A stretch of DNA of 64,000 bases, from assembly GCF_007750395.1 (NCBI RefSeq), contig NZ_CP036281.1, forward strand, positions 1,761,001-1,825,000. Direction: 5' to 3'. The notes below the pieces were generated by a model. That model was given only the letters and a program-made list of their open reading frames with translations, searched no databases and was not told the DNA's origin. The position numbers were made by a program, and so were the translations under genes. The stretch comes from Polystyrenella longa (GTDB lineage Bacteria; Planctomycetota; Planctomycetia; Planctomycetales; Planctomycetaceae). Positions 17,001 to 25,153 of this stretch are shown here, in pieces. How positions within the stretch are numbered: position 1 is the stretch's first letter; each line of letters starts with the position of its first letter.

Positions 17001-17610
17001 CCTCTGGCATTATCCGGGACACCGCATTGAAGCAGAAGTGATTCGGGACAGTTTGCTGAAAGTAGCAGGAGAACTGGACACCGAGTTCTTCGGTCAGGAG
17101 ATTGAACACGAAGAAGGGCTGTTTACGAATCGTCGCAGTATTTATCTCTCTCATCATGGAGAGGGGAAAATGCAATTCCTGGAAATGTTCGACGTTGCCG
17201 ATCCCGCTGACTGCTACATCCGCAAATCAACCGTGCTGCCGCAACAGGCCCTCGCTCTGTCTAATAGTGAACTCGCCATGCAGAAAGGACGGCAACTTGC
17301 CCGTCGGTTGTGGGGCGAGATTGATTCTGGCTCAGCAGGGGAGGACGTGGACAATGAATTTGTCGATCAGGCCTTTGAACGAATTCTATCGCGACCCGCC
17401 ACCGAAGCAGAACGGTTCGCATCGATCAAGTTTCTCAGACAGCAGCGGGAACTTTTCACAACGACGGAAGAGCCGTTGATCGTTCCACCGACAGAAGACG
17501 AGGAACCGGCTGCGGCGGAAACACTTCCAGCGACAGAACCAGCTGCCCGTGCCCGGGAAAACCTGATCCATGCTCTGTTCAATCACACCGACTTCATCAC
17601 CGTTCGATAA
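14053..17610 (+). CDS. Planctomycete cytochrome c (PSCyt1)-DUF1549-DUF1553 protein
   Basis: A 1185-residue secreted protein of the type abundant only in planctomycetes and relatives. The start chosen is the ATG at 14053, followed by a signal peptide ending near APDLRAAED; a longer frame starting at 13840 would overlap the upstream gene. PSCyt1 carries the heme motif CFACH at residues 53-57. DUF1549 follows, with HYGERWGRHWMDVWRYSD and the NCCECHDHKYDPIAQNEYF motif that contains a second CxxCH at 343-347. A long insertion (about 480-880) includes a LamG-like beta region and coiled-coil segments. DUF1553 is C-terminal (NPLTARVAANHLWGRHFG; LHRLIVTSQTYQQSSRA; DPADCYIRKSTVLPQQALALSN). It pairs with the DUF1501 gene 54 bases downstream. 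The biochemical role is unproven; a redox function in polysaccharide breakdown is often suggested. Confidence 0.95.
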   Translation: MASSGFKSRREILCLSVLWIAMVPFAPDLRAAEDTVDNALYEHHIKPLLKERCFACHGVLKQESSLRVDSGVHLFKGGDIGAAVVPGNLEESWLYQAITGEAGFLMPPEGDPLSEEEIAHVKSWIEAGAPIPETDQPEMDPQDHWAFQLIEQPALPEVKNTEWIESPVDYFIAAKHESLGLSPATKTDKATLLRRVYLDLVGLPPSREELHAFLADDRPEAYNEVVDTLLDSPHYGERWGRHWMDVWRYSDWYGRRGANDMTNSYSTIWRWRDWIIQSLNADKGYDQMIREMLAADQLYPGDREKQVATGFIVRNYYRWNYHTWLKDSVEHTGKAFLGLTFNCCECHDHKYDPIAQNEYFAMRSFFEPLDLRHNRVPNVADPGPFPDYVLSKLNPPIRDGQVQVYDRYPEKETQFYTGGVETNIVPDKPGIEAAGPAFLKGDKLEITQVELPVEAWYPGLQQFVIDEETTQRDSAVKLAYHYYKTEEASLLEQIQTREEMLNELKLQQPSTDDNSLASASNLQAIQLATETGRRTLQHGLGQAVQFDDQTTLQFRIRLIKDGLASFQLSDDLAAGRTSLYLAFTEGKVKAYVPGKGTVEQVLAQYDQLESPRHFQAELAFDPDEDQALLTLTDLKTSEPLVTQTPISIHGWRPANSVNCGIFIDAHSNTIAEFDDIVFSQTGNTEPSLNLDFEYPQYLPGNDPAGAQNWLVSRFSTGDGHSEVVLLGELTPEQLAQRQQFTELTQKVQTPKLQLAELKTRYEGATAELVAYQAVVKSEQARYQKSDVPEGELNQLMATAADLRRTANHKQAIAKTNAAANAVHMAKLLPLDQQDRDTQIKTAEQAVATAQQSLTAAEKALKDGTAEYEPLSRQFPKISTGKRAALAEWITANENPLTARVAANHLWGRHFGQPLVSTTENFGRNGAAPTHPELLNWLASELQQNGWSFKHLHRLIVTSQTYQQSSRASADLSGNKEIDRDNQFLWHYPGHRIEAEVIRDSLLKVAGELDTEFFGQEIEHEEGLFTNRRSIYLSHHGEGKMQFLEMFDVADPADCYIRKSTVLPQQALALSNSELAMQKGRQLARRLWGEIDSGSAGEDVDNEFVDQAFERILSRPATEAERFASIKFLRQQRELFTTTEEPLIVPPTEDEEPAAAETLPATEPAARARENLIHALFNHTDFITVR

Positions 17611-17664
17611 TTCGCCTGACCGGTCGTTTATTCACAATACGATTCATCCAAAACGGGAACGATT

Positions 17665-19149
17665 ATGCCCCGCTCCAAACACAATTCTTTCTGCGGTCGA
17701 GTTAAACGACGTACTTTTCTCGCCGATATGGGTTTCGGTGCGACTGGCCTCGCGCTGGGATCGCTCATGGCTAAGGAGAATGCGGCCTCTGCAGCGACGA
17801 CAAAATCGGACCAACCTGATATCGGTCCGCATTTCGCTCCTCGCGCAAAGAATGTGATCTGGGTTTTTCTTTCTGGTGGGTACAGCCAGATGGAGACGTT
17901 CGATCCCAAACCGATGCTCAATAAATACGCTGGTAAAACATTCGATCAGACTCCTTATCCGAATCCCTTTGAAGATCCCCTCTATCAGGAACGAGCCAGA
18001 TCCGTCGTTAAGGTGAAACGGGAACACGCGACGATTCTGCCGATGCAAGTTGGGTTTAAAAAACGGGGAGAGCTGGGGATTGGAGTGACCGACTGGTGGC
18101 CACATCTTTCGACCTGTGTCGACGATATTTCTTTCGTCCGTTCGATGTATACTACCGACAATGATCACGCCGCTGAATTTCAAATGCATCATGGTCGGCA
18201 TAAACTTGATCCCAAACAGCCCGTGGTCGGTTCGTGGATCAACTACGGTCTCGGTTCCCTCAATGAAAATCTGCCCGAGTTCGTCTGTCTCGGCAACTTT
18301 AAAGACAGTCGGATAAAAGAAGACTTCGACGCGAATTATCTTGGCCCCAAGTATGGCGGAGTGATTCTCAATCTCGATCCCAAAAATCCGTTGCCCTATG
18401 GTCGCCGCGATCTGTCCATGCTGGAGCGGGAGCAACAGAACCAATTCGCGTTCGTAAACGAACTGAACCAACTTACCGCGACAGAGTACCCGGATGATGA
18501 ACAAGCCCGTGCGCGAATCAAGTCGTATGAACTTGCCTTCCGCATGCAATCCGCTGTACCCGAGACGTTAAATCTGGCAGAAGAAACGGCAGAGACACAG
18601 GCTCTATATGGAATCGACAACGAAACAACTTCCGTCTATGGCCGGAGGCTGTTAGCCGCTCGAAGACTGGCCGAACGGGGGGTTCGTTTCTCACTTGTTT
18701 ATTTAAGTGACTATGGTGAATGGGACTCTCATCTCAAATTACAGGAACTTCACGGACGCTCCTGTGAACGAGTCGATAAGCCAGTTGCCGGCTTGCTGAA
18801 AGACTTGAAACGCCGGGGCATGTGGGAGGACACGGTCGTTGTTTTCTGCACCGAATTCGGTCGCACCCCCGGTGTAGAAGTCCGCGACGGGTACAAAGCT
18901 CCTGATGGTCGTGATCATCATCCGCATGGTTTCACTGTCTGGTTCGCCGGAGCAGGGATCAAGCAGGGGCATATTCATGGGGCAACCGATGACCTCGGTT
19001 TCCACGTTGTCGATTCTCCCCACTACGTGACTGATATTCACGCGACATTGATGCACTTAATGGGACTCGATCCGCAACGTCTCGATATTCCGGGAAGACA
19101 AAGGTTGCTTTCGGATCACGGGAAACCGATTATGGATATCTTAAGTTAG
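17665..19149 (+). CDS. DUF1501 protein (Tat-exported, alkaline-phosphatase/sulfatase superfamily)
   Basis: A 494-residue protein starting with a twin-arginine signal (VKRRTFLADMGFGATGLALGSL). The body has the DUF1501 hallmarks: NVIWVFLSGGYSQMETFDPKP, a DDISFVRSMYTTDNDHAAE segment, RRLLAARRLAERGVRF, VVVFCTEFGRTPGVE and GRDHHPHGFTVWFAGAGIKQG, which hold the metal-ligand Asp/His residues of the alkaline-phosphatase superfamily. Length is normal for the family. DUF1501 genes are habitually next to DUF1549/DUF1553 genes in planctomycetes, as here with a 54-base spacer, so the two proteins probably work together in the periplasm. The reaction is not established. Confidence 0.94.
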   Translation: MPRSKHNSFCGRVKRRTFLADMGFGATGLALGSLMAKENAASAATTKSDQPDIGPHFAPRAKNVIWVFLSGGYSQMETFDPKPMLNKYAGKTFDQTPYPNPFEDPLYQERARSVVKVKREHATILPMQVGFKKRGELGIGVTDWWPHLSTCVDDISFVRSMYTTDNDHAAEFQMHHGRHKLDPKQPVVGSWINYGLGSLNENLPEFVCLGNFKDSRIKEDFDANYLGPKYGGVILNLDPKNPLPYGRRDLSMLEREQQNQFAFVNELNQLTATEYPDDEQARARIKSYELAFRMQSAVPETLNLAEETAETQALYGIDNETTSVYGRRLLAARRLAERGVRFSLVYLSDYGEWDSHLKLQELHGRSCERVDKPVAGLLKDLKRRGMWEDTVVVFCTEFGRTPGVEVRDGYKAPDGRDHHPHGFTVWFAGAGIKQGHIHGATDDLGFHVVDSPHYVTDIHATLMHLMGLDPQRLDIPGRQRLLSDHGKPIMDILS

Positions 19150-19207
19150 CACGATAGTACGCTATCACTAGCCTCTCTTTCTCCCGAATTCTTCCATTGG
19201 TTGATCC

Positions 19208-20500
19208 ATGCTGCCCCGATTTATTTTCTGTTTAGGTATCACATTTTCTGTTTGCGCTCTCTCTGCTGCAGAATGGCCCGATGTCGCGGACCTTCCCGAA
19301 CGTACCGAGTTTCCACCTGCTCTCGAAATGTTCGATGGCACTTCAGTGACGACGATCAAAGAATGGGAAGAGAATCGAAAACCGGAACTGAAAGAACTAT
19401 TTCAACAATACATGTACGGATACATGCCCGCAGCCCCGGCTGAAATTAACTTCGAGGTTCAACCGGAATTCTCCCTGCTGGAAGGGAAGGCCCGTGGATT
19501 CGAAGTTATCATTAATTATGCTGTTGATAAAGGTGGCGAGACTCTACCTCCTTTGAACTTGCTGGTCATTTTACCGACAAATAGCGATAAGCCTGTTCCA
19601 CTCTTTCTGGGAATGAATTTCTGCGGTAATCACACACTGTTGCCTAATAAAGAGATTTCACTTACGAATAACTGGGTTTACGATAGTTGTGGTGGTGTCG
19701 ATCATCAGGCCGTGGAAGGATCGCGAGGGTCTCAGTTCAATGATTGGGGTATCGATACGATCATTAATCGAGGTTACGGTTTCGCCGCCTTTCATAGTGC
19801 CGATCTGGCCCCTGACGTCGATGACTTTTCTAATGGAGTTCATCCTTACTTTTTCAAAGAGGGACAAACCTCTCCCGACCCTCACGACTGGGGCACGCTT
19901 GCTGCCTGGGCGTGGGGCGCGCATCGAGCTGTGGATTACCTAGTTACCCATCCTCAGGTAAGAAAAGAACAAATCGCGATCATCGGTCATTCACGTCTGG
20001 GGAAAACGGCCTTGCTGGCTGCTGCATTCGATGATCGCATCGCGCTTTCGATTCCACATCAGGCAGGTTGTGGGGGCACTGCACCCAACCGGGAGTCAGT
20101 AGGGGAATCGGTGGCGATTATTAACCGGGCGTTCCCGCATTGGTTTAATAATACGTTCCCGCTCTTCAGTGATGATGTCAATCGCCTTCCTTTCGATCAG
20201 CATGAACTCATCACCTTAATGGCTCCGCGTCCCGTATTGGTCAGTAACGCAGTCGAAGACAAATGGGCCGACCCCGACGGGCAATTCCGGATGCTTCAAC
20301 TGGCCGCTCCTGTATACGATCTGTATCAGGTGGAAGGATTGCTCGATCAACAGCAACCCGAACTCGGACGATTGAGCAACGGTCGCCTTGGCTACTATAT
20401 TCGTTCCGGAAATCACTCGATGACTCGTGGAGACTGGCTCGTTTTCCTCGACTATGCAGACAAATATTTCGGGAAACAGCCGGCTATGAATATGGACTGA
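19208..20500 (+). CDS. Secreted CE15-like (glucuronoyl esterase-type) hydrolase
   Basis: A 430-residue exported alpha/beta hydrolase with a signal peptide (FIFCLGITFSVCALSAAEW). The nucleophile elbow is IGHSRLGKTALLA with Ser262, and the histidine is probably His403 in SGNHSMTRGDW. LITLMAPRPVLVSNAVEDKWADP and the preceding HDWGTLAAWAWGAHRAVDYL are typical of bacterial carbohydrate esterase family 15 and related acetyl-xylan-type esterases. CE15 enzymes cleave ester links between glucuronic acid and lignin alcohols; bacterial members may act on other uronate esters. It follows the DUF1501 gene by 58 bases on the same strand, fitting a role in glycan de-esterification. Exact substrate unknown. 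Confidence 0.85.
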   Translation: MLPRFIFCLGITFSVCALSAAEWPDVADLPERTEFPPALEMFDGTSVTTIKEWEENRKPELKELFQQYMYGYMPAAPAEINFEVQPEFSLLEGKARGFEVIINYAVDKGGETLPPLNLLVILPTNSDKPVPLFLGMNFCGNHTLLPNKEISLTNNWVYDSCGGVDHQAVEGSRGSQFNDWGIDTIINRGYGFAAFHSADLAPDVDDFSNGVHPYFFKEGQTSPDPHDWGTLAAWAWGAHRAVDYLVTHPQVRKEQIAIIGHSRLGKTALLAAAFDDRIALSIPHQAGCGGTAPNRESVGESVAIINRAFPHWFNNTFPLFSDDVNRLPFDQHELITLMAPRPVLVSNAVEDKWADPDGQFRMLQLAAPVYDLYQVEGLLDQQQPELGRLSNGRLGYYIRSGNHSMTRGDWLVFLDYADKYFGKQPAMNMD

Positions 20501-20598
20501 TTGTTCATTCGAACTTCATTGTTTCTCCGGATACTCTCAACTCAATACTGCCAACCGAGTCTTTCAATTTATTCAACTCAGATAAAGACCTAATCATC

Positions 20599-21486
20599 AT
20601 GAATCACAATCGACGCTCTTTTTTGAAAAATGGCTCTCTTTTTCTGTTGGGTAGCCAGATGATTAGCAAGTCGGATTTGCTCTTCGGAGCAGTAAGTCCG
20701 ACCGTCAGCGAACGGACTCATCGGATTGCGCTGGTGACCGATATGCACTACGCCGACAAAGAGGCTGCGGGCTCGCGACACTACCGGGAGTCGCTTGATA
20801 AGTTCGATGAAGCGGCGGCGAAGTATAAAGAGCTGAAGCCGGACTTTCTGGTCGAACTGGGCGACATTGTCGACGCAGCCGACGCCGTCGATGTTGAACT
20901 CGGTTACCTGAAAACGATCAACGCTAAATTATCGCAAGTCGCTGATGAACGGCACTACGTGCTGGGCAATCATTGTGTGTACACATTGACCAAAGAAGAA
21001 TTCCTGGGTGAAGTCGGTAAAGAAAAATCGTATTACTCGTTTGATAATAAAGACAGACATTTCATTATTCTGGATGCCTGTTTCCGTCCCGATGGAGTTC
21101 CCTACGGACGAAAAAACTACGACTGGACGTCTCCTTTTATTCCGGCTGCCGAACTGGAATGGCTGGAAGCTGACCTCGCAGCCACCGATAAACCGACAGT
21201 CGTATTTACTCATCAACGACTTGATGTCGACAATCACTACGGCGCGAATAACAGTCCCGCTGTTCGGAAAGTACTGGAAGAATCTGGTAAAGTACAGGCG
21301 GTCTTCCAAGGGCACAGCCACAAGAACGAACATGTGGAACTAAACGGCATTCATTACTGTGTACTGGCGGCGATGATTGAAGGTTCGGGTGCCGAGAACA
21401 ACAGTTATTCCACATTGGAAATCTTTAATGACGGTACTCTCAAACTGAATGGTTTTCGTAAACAAAAACCGTATCAATGGAGTTAA
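20599..21486 (+). CDS. Tat-exported calcineurin-like metallophosphoesterase
   Basis: A 295-residue phosphoesterase with an N-terminal twin-arginine-like signal (NRRSFLKNGSLFLLG). All five metal-ligand motifs are present in order: DMHYAD, ELGDIVD, LGNHCV, FTHQRLD and FQGHSHKNEH. The fold is the calcineurin-like phosphoesterase, with cytoplasmic relatives acting on nucleotides and secreted ones on phosphodiesters. The ATG at 20599 is chosen because the longer frame (from 20263) overlaps the CE15 gene by over 230 bases and lacks any domain there. The stop codon overlaps the stop of the convergent esterase gene by four bases. Substrate unknown. Confidence 0.88.
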   Translation: MNHNRRSFLKNGSLFLLGSQMISKSDLLFGAVSPTVSERTHRIALVTDMHYADKEAAGSRHYRESLDKFDEAAAKYKELKPDFLVELGDIVDAADAVDVELGYLKTINAKLSQVADERHYVLGNHCVYTLTKEEFLGEVGKEKSYYSFDNKDRHFIILDACFRPDGVPYGRKNYDWTSPFIPAAELEWLEADLAATDKPTVVFTHQRLDVDNHYGANNSPAVRKVLEESGKVQAVFQGHSHKNEHVELNGIHYCVLAAMIEGSGAENNSYSTLEIFNDGTLKLNGFRKQKPYQWS

Positions 21487-22322
21487 TCTTCTTTCAGCAG
21501 CAATTCGACGGCATCGGCCAGCCAACCACTTTCCCAGTGATGTTTCCGCTGGGGGCCATCTCGGTATATCGACTTGATCTCAAGTTGCCGGAGCAGGGCG
21601 TTCATCTCCTCGTGCTGCTCTCGAAACGCATCGTAACCCCAGTGGTACAGTCGGGGTTCATTCTGAAACTGCGTCTGTTTTTCCTTAAGCAGTCGAGCCA
21701 GGTGATAATTCTCGAAGTTCTCCTGATCTCCAAAGATCGGTCCACTGCCATACGGTCCGGAGCGATCCAGCATCAAGGGGGCGTCCCAGGCGAGTGCTTT
21801 ATGAAAAAGATCTGGATGCCGTAATAGTAATGACCACGCTCCCCAGCCTGATTTACTGAAGCCGATCAGGTATCGATCATCAGATTTCGTTGAAACAGGA
21901 TAATGCTCCTCCACAAAAGGAATCACTGTTTTCAGAAAATACGTTTCCTGCTGGAGCTTCGTATCAAGCGGATGGTTGGCGTACCAGGGGAGATCGGAGA
22001 ACGTTGAGAAGAGGCAGATCACGTTGAACCGATTAGCCAAGCCATGTTTGATTGCCTCCTTTGTGCTAGTCCCCCAGCGAGTTCCAGTTCCTGCTTCGAC
22101 GGGAAGAAAATATAGCGTCCTATAAGTCCGTGCCTGGTCGAAATCGCTCGGTAGCAAGACTTGCAGCATCGTCCCGGATCGTTGATGCGGGCTGCTCAGC
22201 GGATGAGATTTCAGCTCTTGTATTGGAACGCTTTCTTCCGCCTGAATCCGAGGTGCGTCAGTGGCAAGTATGATCAGTAATAAGAAGAGGCCGCAACGGA
22301 CTGGCTTATTCTGAAGTTTCAT
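21483..22322 (-). CDS. Secreted esterase-D/PHB-depolymerase-like alpha/beta hydrolase
   Basis: A 279-residue exported hydrolase with a signal peptide (CGLFLLLIILATDAPRIQA). The nucleophile elbow is LIGFSKSGWGAWSLLL and the C-terminal HHWESGW may supply the catalytic histidine. ETYFLKTVIPFVEEHYPV before the elbow is characteristic of esterase D/tributyrin-esterase-like proteins. It is transcribed towards the metallophosphoesterase gene, whose stop codon it overlaps, and away from the sulfatase-like gene, from which it is separated by a 162-base region that must contain both promoters. Its place beside CE15 and glycosidase-like genes suggests an ester or acyl substrate from polysaccharide, but this is inferred. 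Confidence 0.8.
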   Translation of the reverse strand: MKLQNKPVRCGLFLLLIILATDAPRIQAEESVPIQELKSHPLSSPHQRSGTMLQVLLPSDFDQARTYRTLYFLPVEAGTGTRWGTSTKEAIKHGLANRFNVICLFSTFSDLPWYANHPLDTKLQQETYFLKTVIPFVEEHYPVSTKSDDRYLIGFSKSGWGAWSLLLRHPDLFHKALAWDAPLMLDRSGPYGSGPIFGDQENFENYHLARLLKEKQTQFQNEPRLYHWGYDAFREQHEEMNALLRQLEIKSIYRDGPQRKHHWESGWLADAVELLLKED

Positions 22323-22484
22323 TCTACGATCATTTCATTAGCTAATACTGCATCGATTCGTTTTGTTGATGATCTATTATAAACGGTTGGCTCCCCCATA
22401 GAGATAACTTCTACCCAGGGAATAAACAGTTTTAACATCTTCAGAATTCCATTTCCCCCGTTTCTTACTCGCCATCGTTGTTGC

Positions 22485-23732
22485 ATGAAAATCGTCGTCC
22501 TCAGTTTTGATCAACTCTCAATGTCGTGGTTGGGAACGTATGGAAACCAATGGTTACCGACTCCCAATTTTGATCGACTCGCTCTCCACTCCACTATTTT
22601 CGACCGCTGTTATGCCGAATCAGTGAATCTTGAAAACAGTTCGCACGCCTGGTGGGATGGCGGCTTTCGGAATTTGAATGGAGACACGAAATCTTCGGTT
22701 AGTCTCGCGCAAATTCTAAAACAACAGGGAGTCGATCTCACCCTATTGGTTGAAGGGGACGTGGAAGAGCATTCTGTGCCGCTGGATCAAAATGGCGATT
22801 GGAAATCAACAGGAGAAGGCGAGAACGGCACGCTTGATGAACTGATCGAACAGGGGATTCAGTCCATTGAGCAGTCGAAGTCGGGAACGTCCCAACTCAT
22901 CTGGCTGAAGGGCTTGGGAGAAGTTTCAAACGAGATTCCTGATATCCGGTTCATCGAACAATTCGCAGAGGAAGAGGGACTCGAACCAACAGACGAAATG
23001 CTGACAGAATGGCTGGTGATTATGTCCCAGCCGGAATTGTTCGAGCAATTGGAACCAGATCAGCAACAGGATTTGGAACAAATTTTTGGAGCTGCCCGCA
23101 TCCTGGAAATCGATGCCCACTTGGGCAAACTCTGGGATGCCCTATTAGACCAATCAGAAACAGGTAATCCAGAAACTGATAATGAAGAATGGCGATTGGT
23201 CATCACGGCAGCGACGGGGGAAGCGACTCCGACCCTATCGACTCGCCATGTTAGTGTACCTATGGTCATAGGCACTCCTGCTTGTGATGATGCCCGTCGA
23301 CGCCCGGCACTCGTCTCCAGTCAGGACTTGCCCGTCACCCTGATTGAGTGGTTGGTTCCAGCGGATCGCAAGGAGGTCGCTTTAGAAGAGTTCGCCGCCA
23401 TGGGAACTGCTTTGCAGGACGTGATTGAGGACCCCCAACACAATGTTCGCGATTTTGTTTGTTTTTCGGGAGCAGGGGAAGAGTTCGGTCTGGCGACCCG
23501 GCATTATCTTTTCCTCGCCCAATGGAGCACCACGATTAACACTTCTGATGAAGAATCGTGGAAATTGTACGTCCTGCCGGACGATGGAGCGAACAGGATC
23601 AATATGGCGCGGCAGTATCTGGAAGTGGCTGAAACTTTGTCGGAACAGTTAACCGCTTTCGTGCATCAAATAGAAAACGAGATTCAGCCCGGCATTGAGT
23701 TCTTCCAAGTGTCGACTTTGTCAAACAGATAG
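22485..23732 (+). CDS. Sulfatase-fold protein lacking the formylglycine motif (probable pseudoenzyme)
   Basis: A 415-residue protein that begins as a sulfatase/alkaline-phosphatase superfamily member: MKIVVLSFDQLSMSW with the N-terminal metal-ligand Asp, then YGNQWLPTPNFDRLALHSTIFDRCYAES. The expected CxPSR/SxPSR sulfatase motif that should follow at about residues 45-60 is missing and replaced by NLENSSHAWWDGG, and the second Asp of the usual DD pair is replaced by Gln. No signal peptide is seen. The middle region is very acidic and helical (EQFAEEEGLEPTDEML, EQLEPDQQQDLEQIF). The C-terminal part has sulfatase-like strands (LVITAATGEA, VSVPMVIGTP). Hence a cytoplasmic, catalytically altered member of the superfamily. 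It could bind sulfated or phosphorylated ligands. No close functional match known to me. Confidence 0.72.
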   Translation: MKIVVLSFDQLSMSWLGTYGNQWLPTPNFDRLALHSTIFDRCYAESVNLENSSHAWWDGGFRNLNGDTKSSVSLAQILKQQGVDLTLLVEGDVEEHSVPLDQNGDWKSTGEGENGTLDELIEQGIQSIEQSKSGTSQLIWLKGLGEVSNEIPDIRFIEQFAEEEGLEPTDEMLTEWLVIMSQPELFEQLEPDQQQDLEQIFGAARILEIDAHLGKLWDALLDQSETGNPETDNEEWRLVITAATGEATPTLSTRHVSVPMVIGTPACDDARRRPALVSSQDLPVTLIEWLVPADRKEVALEEFAAMGTALQDVIEDPQHNVRDFVCFSGAGEEFGLATRHYLFLAQWSTTINTSDEESWKLYVLPDDGANRINMARQYLEVAETLSEQLTAFVHQIENEIQPGIEFFQVSTLSNR

Positions 23733-24097
23733 AGGCCTTTTTTTGTACGAAGTCCTTAACTGTAAAAAAGTTAAATCGAAGCCAGAGGGGCCGGTTTCCT
23801 ATCGATTCCCCTGTCGTCGGTTTCTACAATGTGGTTAAACTGGTTAAACTTGGCATGTCGCATTCGCAGTCGAGTGTTTCCAGAATTGGCATTCGAATCG
23901 GGCTTCCGATAAATTCAAACCCGATTCGAGCTCACCCGACGTGGTTTAACAAGAACATTATCCCGCCAGCCGGGTTAAATGAAGAGACGATTGTTCGCGG
24001 TTTGAATTGTTAAGTACCGATTAAGGAAGTACTTCGGTTTAATGAACAGGCTGCCCGCTCTGATGAAATAAGTTCCAAAGCAGGGAAGAATTGATTT
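23733..24097. other. Intergenic, 365 bp, upstream of the MoxR cluster
   Basis: No gene supported. A T7 run follows the upstream stop codon (about 23739-23745) without a strong stem. The stretch holds a perfect 9-bp tandem duplication, TGGTTAAAC at 23832-23840 and 23841-23849, with an inverted copy of its core (GTTTAAC) about 100 bases on. A strong 10-bp inverted repeat is listed separately. This is where the promoter of the long rightward cluster should be. Confidence 0.45.
23893..23929. repeat. 10-bp perfect inverted repeat upstream of moxR
   Basis: TCGAATCGGG (23893-23902) and CCCGATTCGA (23920-23929) are exact complements separated by 17 bases, about 170 bases before the MoxR start. There is no T-tract, so it is either a protein-binding dyad or a leader hairpin. 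A spacer of this length suits a dimeric or paired-site regulator, but no regulator gene is adjacent. Confidence 0.5.
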
Positions 24098-25153
24098 ATG
24101 GCAGAACATGATAAGATGGGTGCAGATCAAGACTCGATTGATAAATTGAGCCGCGCTTATCACGACGTGAAAGAGCAGATGGCTCAAGTGATTGTCGGAC
24201 AACAGGACGTCGTTGATCAGTTGCTGATCGCCATGTTCAGCCGTGGGCACTGCCTTCTGGAAGGGGTCCCTGGTCTAGCCAAGACATTGATGATCAGCAC
24301 GCTCGCTCGTTGTCTCTCGATGGACTTCAGCCGAATCCAGTTTACCCCCGACCTGATGCCAGCGGACATCACCGGAACGGAAGTTCTGCAGGAAAACCGG
24401 GAGACCGGAGTCCGGGAATTTCGGTTCATCAACGGACCACTCTTCCACAATGTCGTGCTTGCGGACGAGATCAACCGGACACCTCCTAAGACTCAGGCGG
24501 CCATGCTGGAGGCGATGCAGGAACGTCAGGTGACCGTCGGTCAAACCCGCCATAAACTGAACGAGCCATTCTTTGTACTGGCGACTCAGAACCCTATCGA
24601 GCAGGAAGGAACCTACCCGCTTCCAGAAGCGCAGCAGGACCGGTTCATGTTCAAGGTGTTCGTTGACTATCCGTCGTTTGCCGAAGAGAGACTGATTGCC
24701 AAACAGACAACCGGCGTCAGCGTCGATGATATTAAACCGGTTTTGTCGGCCAAGGAGATTATCGATCTGCAAAATGTGGTCAGACAGGTACCTGTGACCG
24801 ACCATATCGTCGATTATGCCCTCGCGATCGTACGACAAACGCGCATCAATCAACCCGGTACGCCCGATTTCATCAATGAGTGGCTTAGCTGGGGGGCTGG
24901 ACCCCGAGCGGTGCAGTATCTGCTCCTCGGTGGAAAGGCTCGTGCATTGTTAAATGGTCGAACCTATGTTTCTACCGATGACATCGCCGCCCTTGCCCCG
25001 CCTGTTCTGCGGCATCGTATCGTTACTTCGTTCAGTGCCGAGAGCGAAGGCATCACCCCCGACAAAGTTGTCGAACGTCTGGTGGCGGAAACACCCTCCA
25101 AGGAAGGTGAGCTGACAAGTGACCCGAGATTACAGAAAATTTTTGCGGCCTGA
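24098..25153 (+). CDS. MoxR-family AAA+ ATPase
   Basis: A 351-residue AAA+ ATPase of the MoxR group, chaperone-like ATPases that act with vWA-domain proteins. Walker A is GVPGLAKT (Gly56-Thr63) and Walker B is VVLADEIN (about 117-124). [49 protein letters not shown] (sensor 1 and arginine region) and [20 protein letters not shown] (sensor 2 and lid) follow in the usual order and length. It is the first gene of the long rightward cluster; its 3' end overlaps the DUF58 gene by 35 bases, indicating translational coupling. MoxR proteins remodel or load metal-dependent complexes; the client here is unknown but probably among the vWA proteins encoded directly downstream. Confidence 0.96.
   Translation: MAEHDKMGADQDSIDKLSRAYHDVKEQMAQVIVGQQDVVDQLLIAMFSRGHCLLEGVPGLAKTLMISTLARCLSMDFSRIQFTPDLMPADITGTEVLQENRETGVREFRFINGPLFHNVVLADEINRTPPKTQAAMLEAMQERQVTVGQTRHKLNEPFFVLATQNPIEQEGTYPLPEAQQDRFMFKVFVDYPSFAEERLIAKQTTGVSVDDIKPVLSAKEIIDLQNVVRQVPVTDHIVDYALAIVRQTRINQPGTPDFINEWLSWGAGPRAVQYLLLGGKARALLNGRTYVSTDDIAALAPPVLRHRIVTSFSAESEGITPDKVVERLVAETPSKEGELTSDPRLQKIFAA

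Noticed and set aside
17644-18549. A 301-codon minus-strand frame opposite the DUF1501 gene
   Set aside because: Antisense of a well-supported Tat-exported protein; the product has no recognisable domain and no ribosome-binding site.
20263-20598. Upstream extension of the metallophosphoesterase frame
   Set aside because: It overlaps the CE15-like gene by over 230 bases and contains no domain. The ATG at 20599 starts a Tat signal directly.
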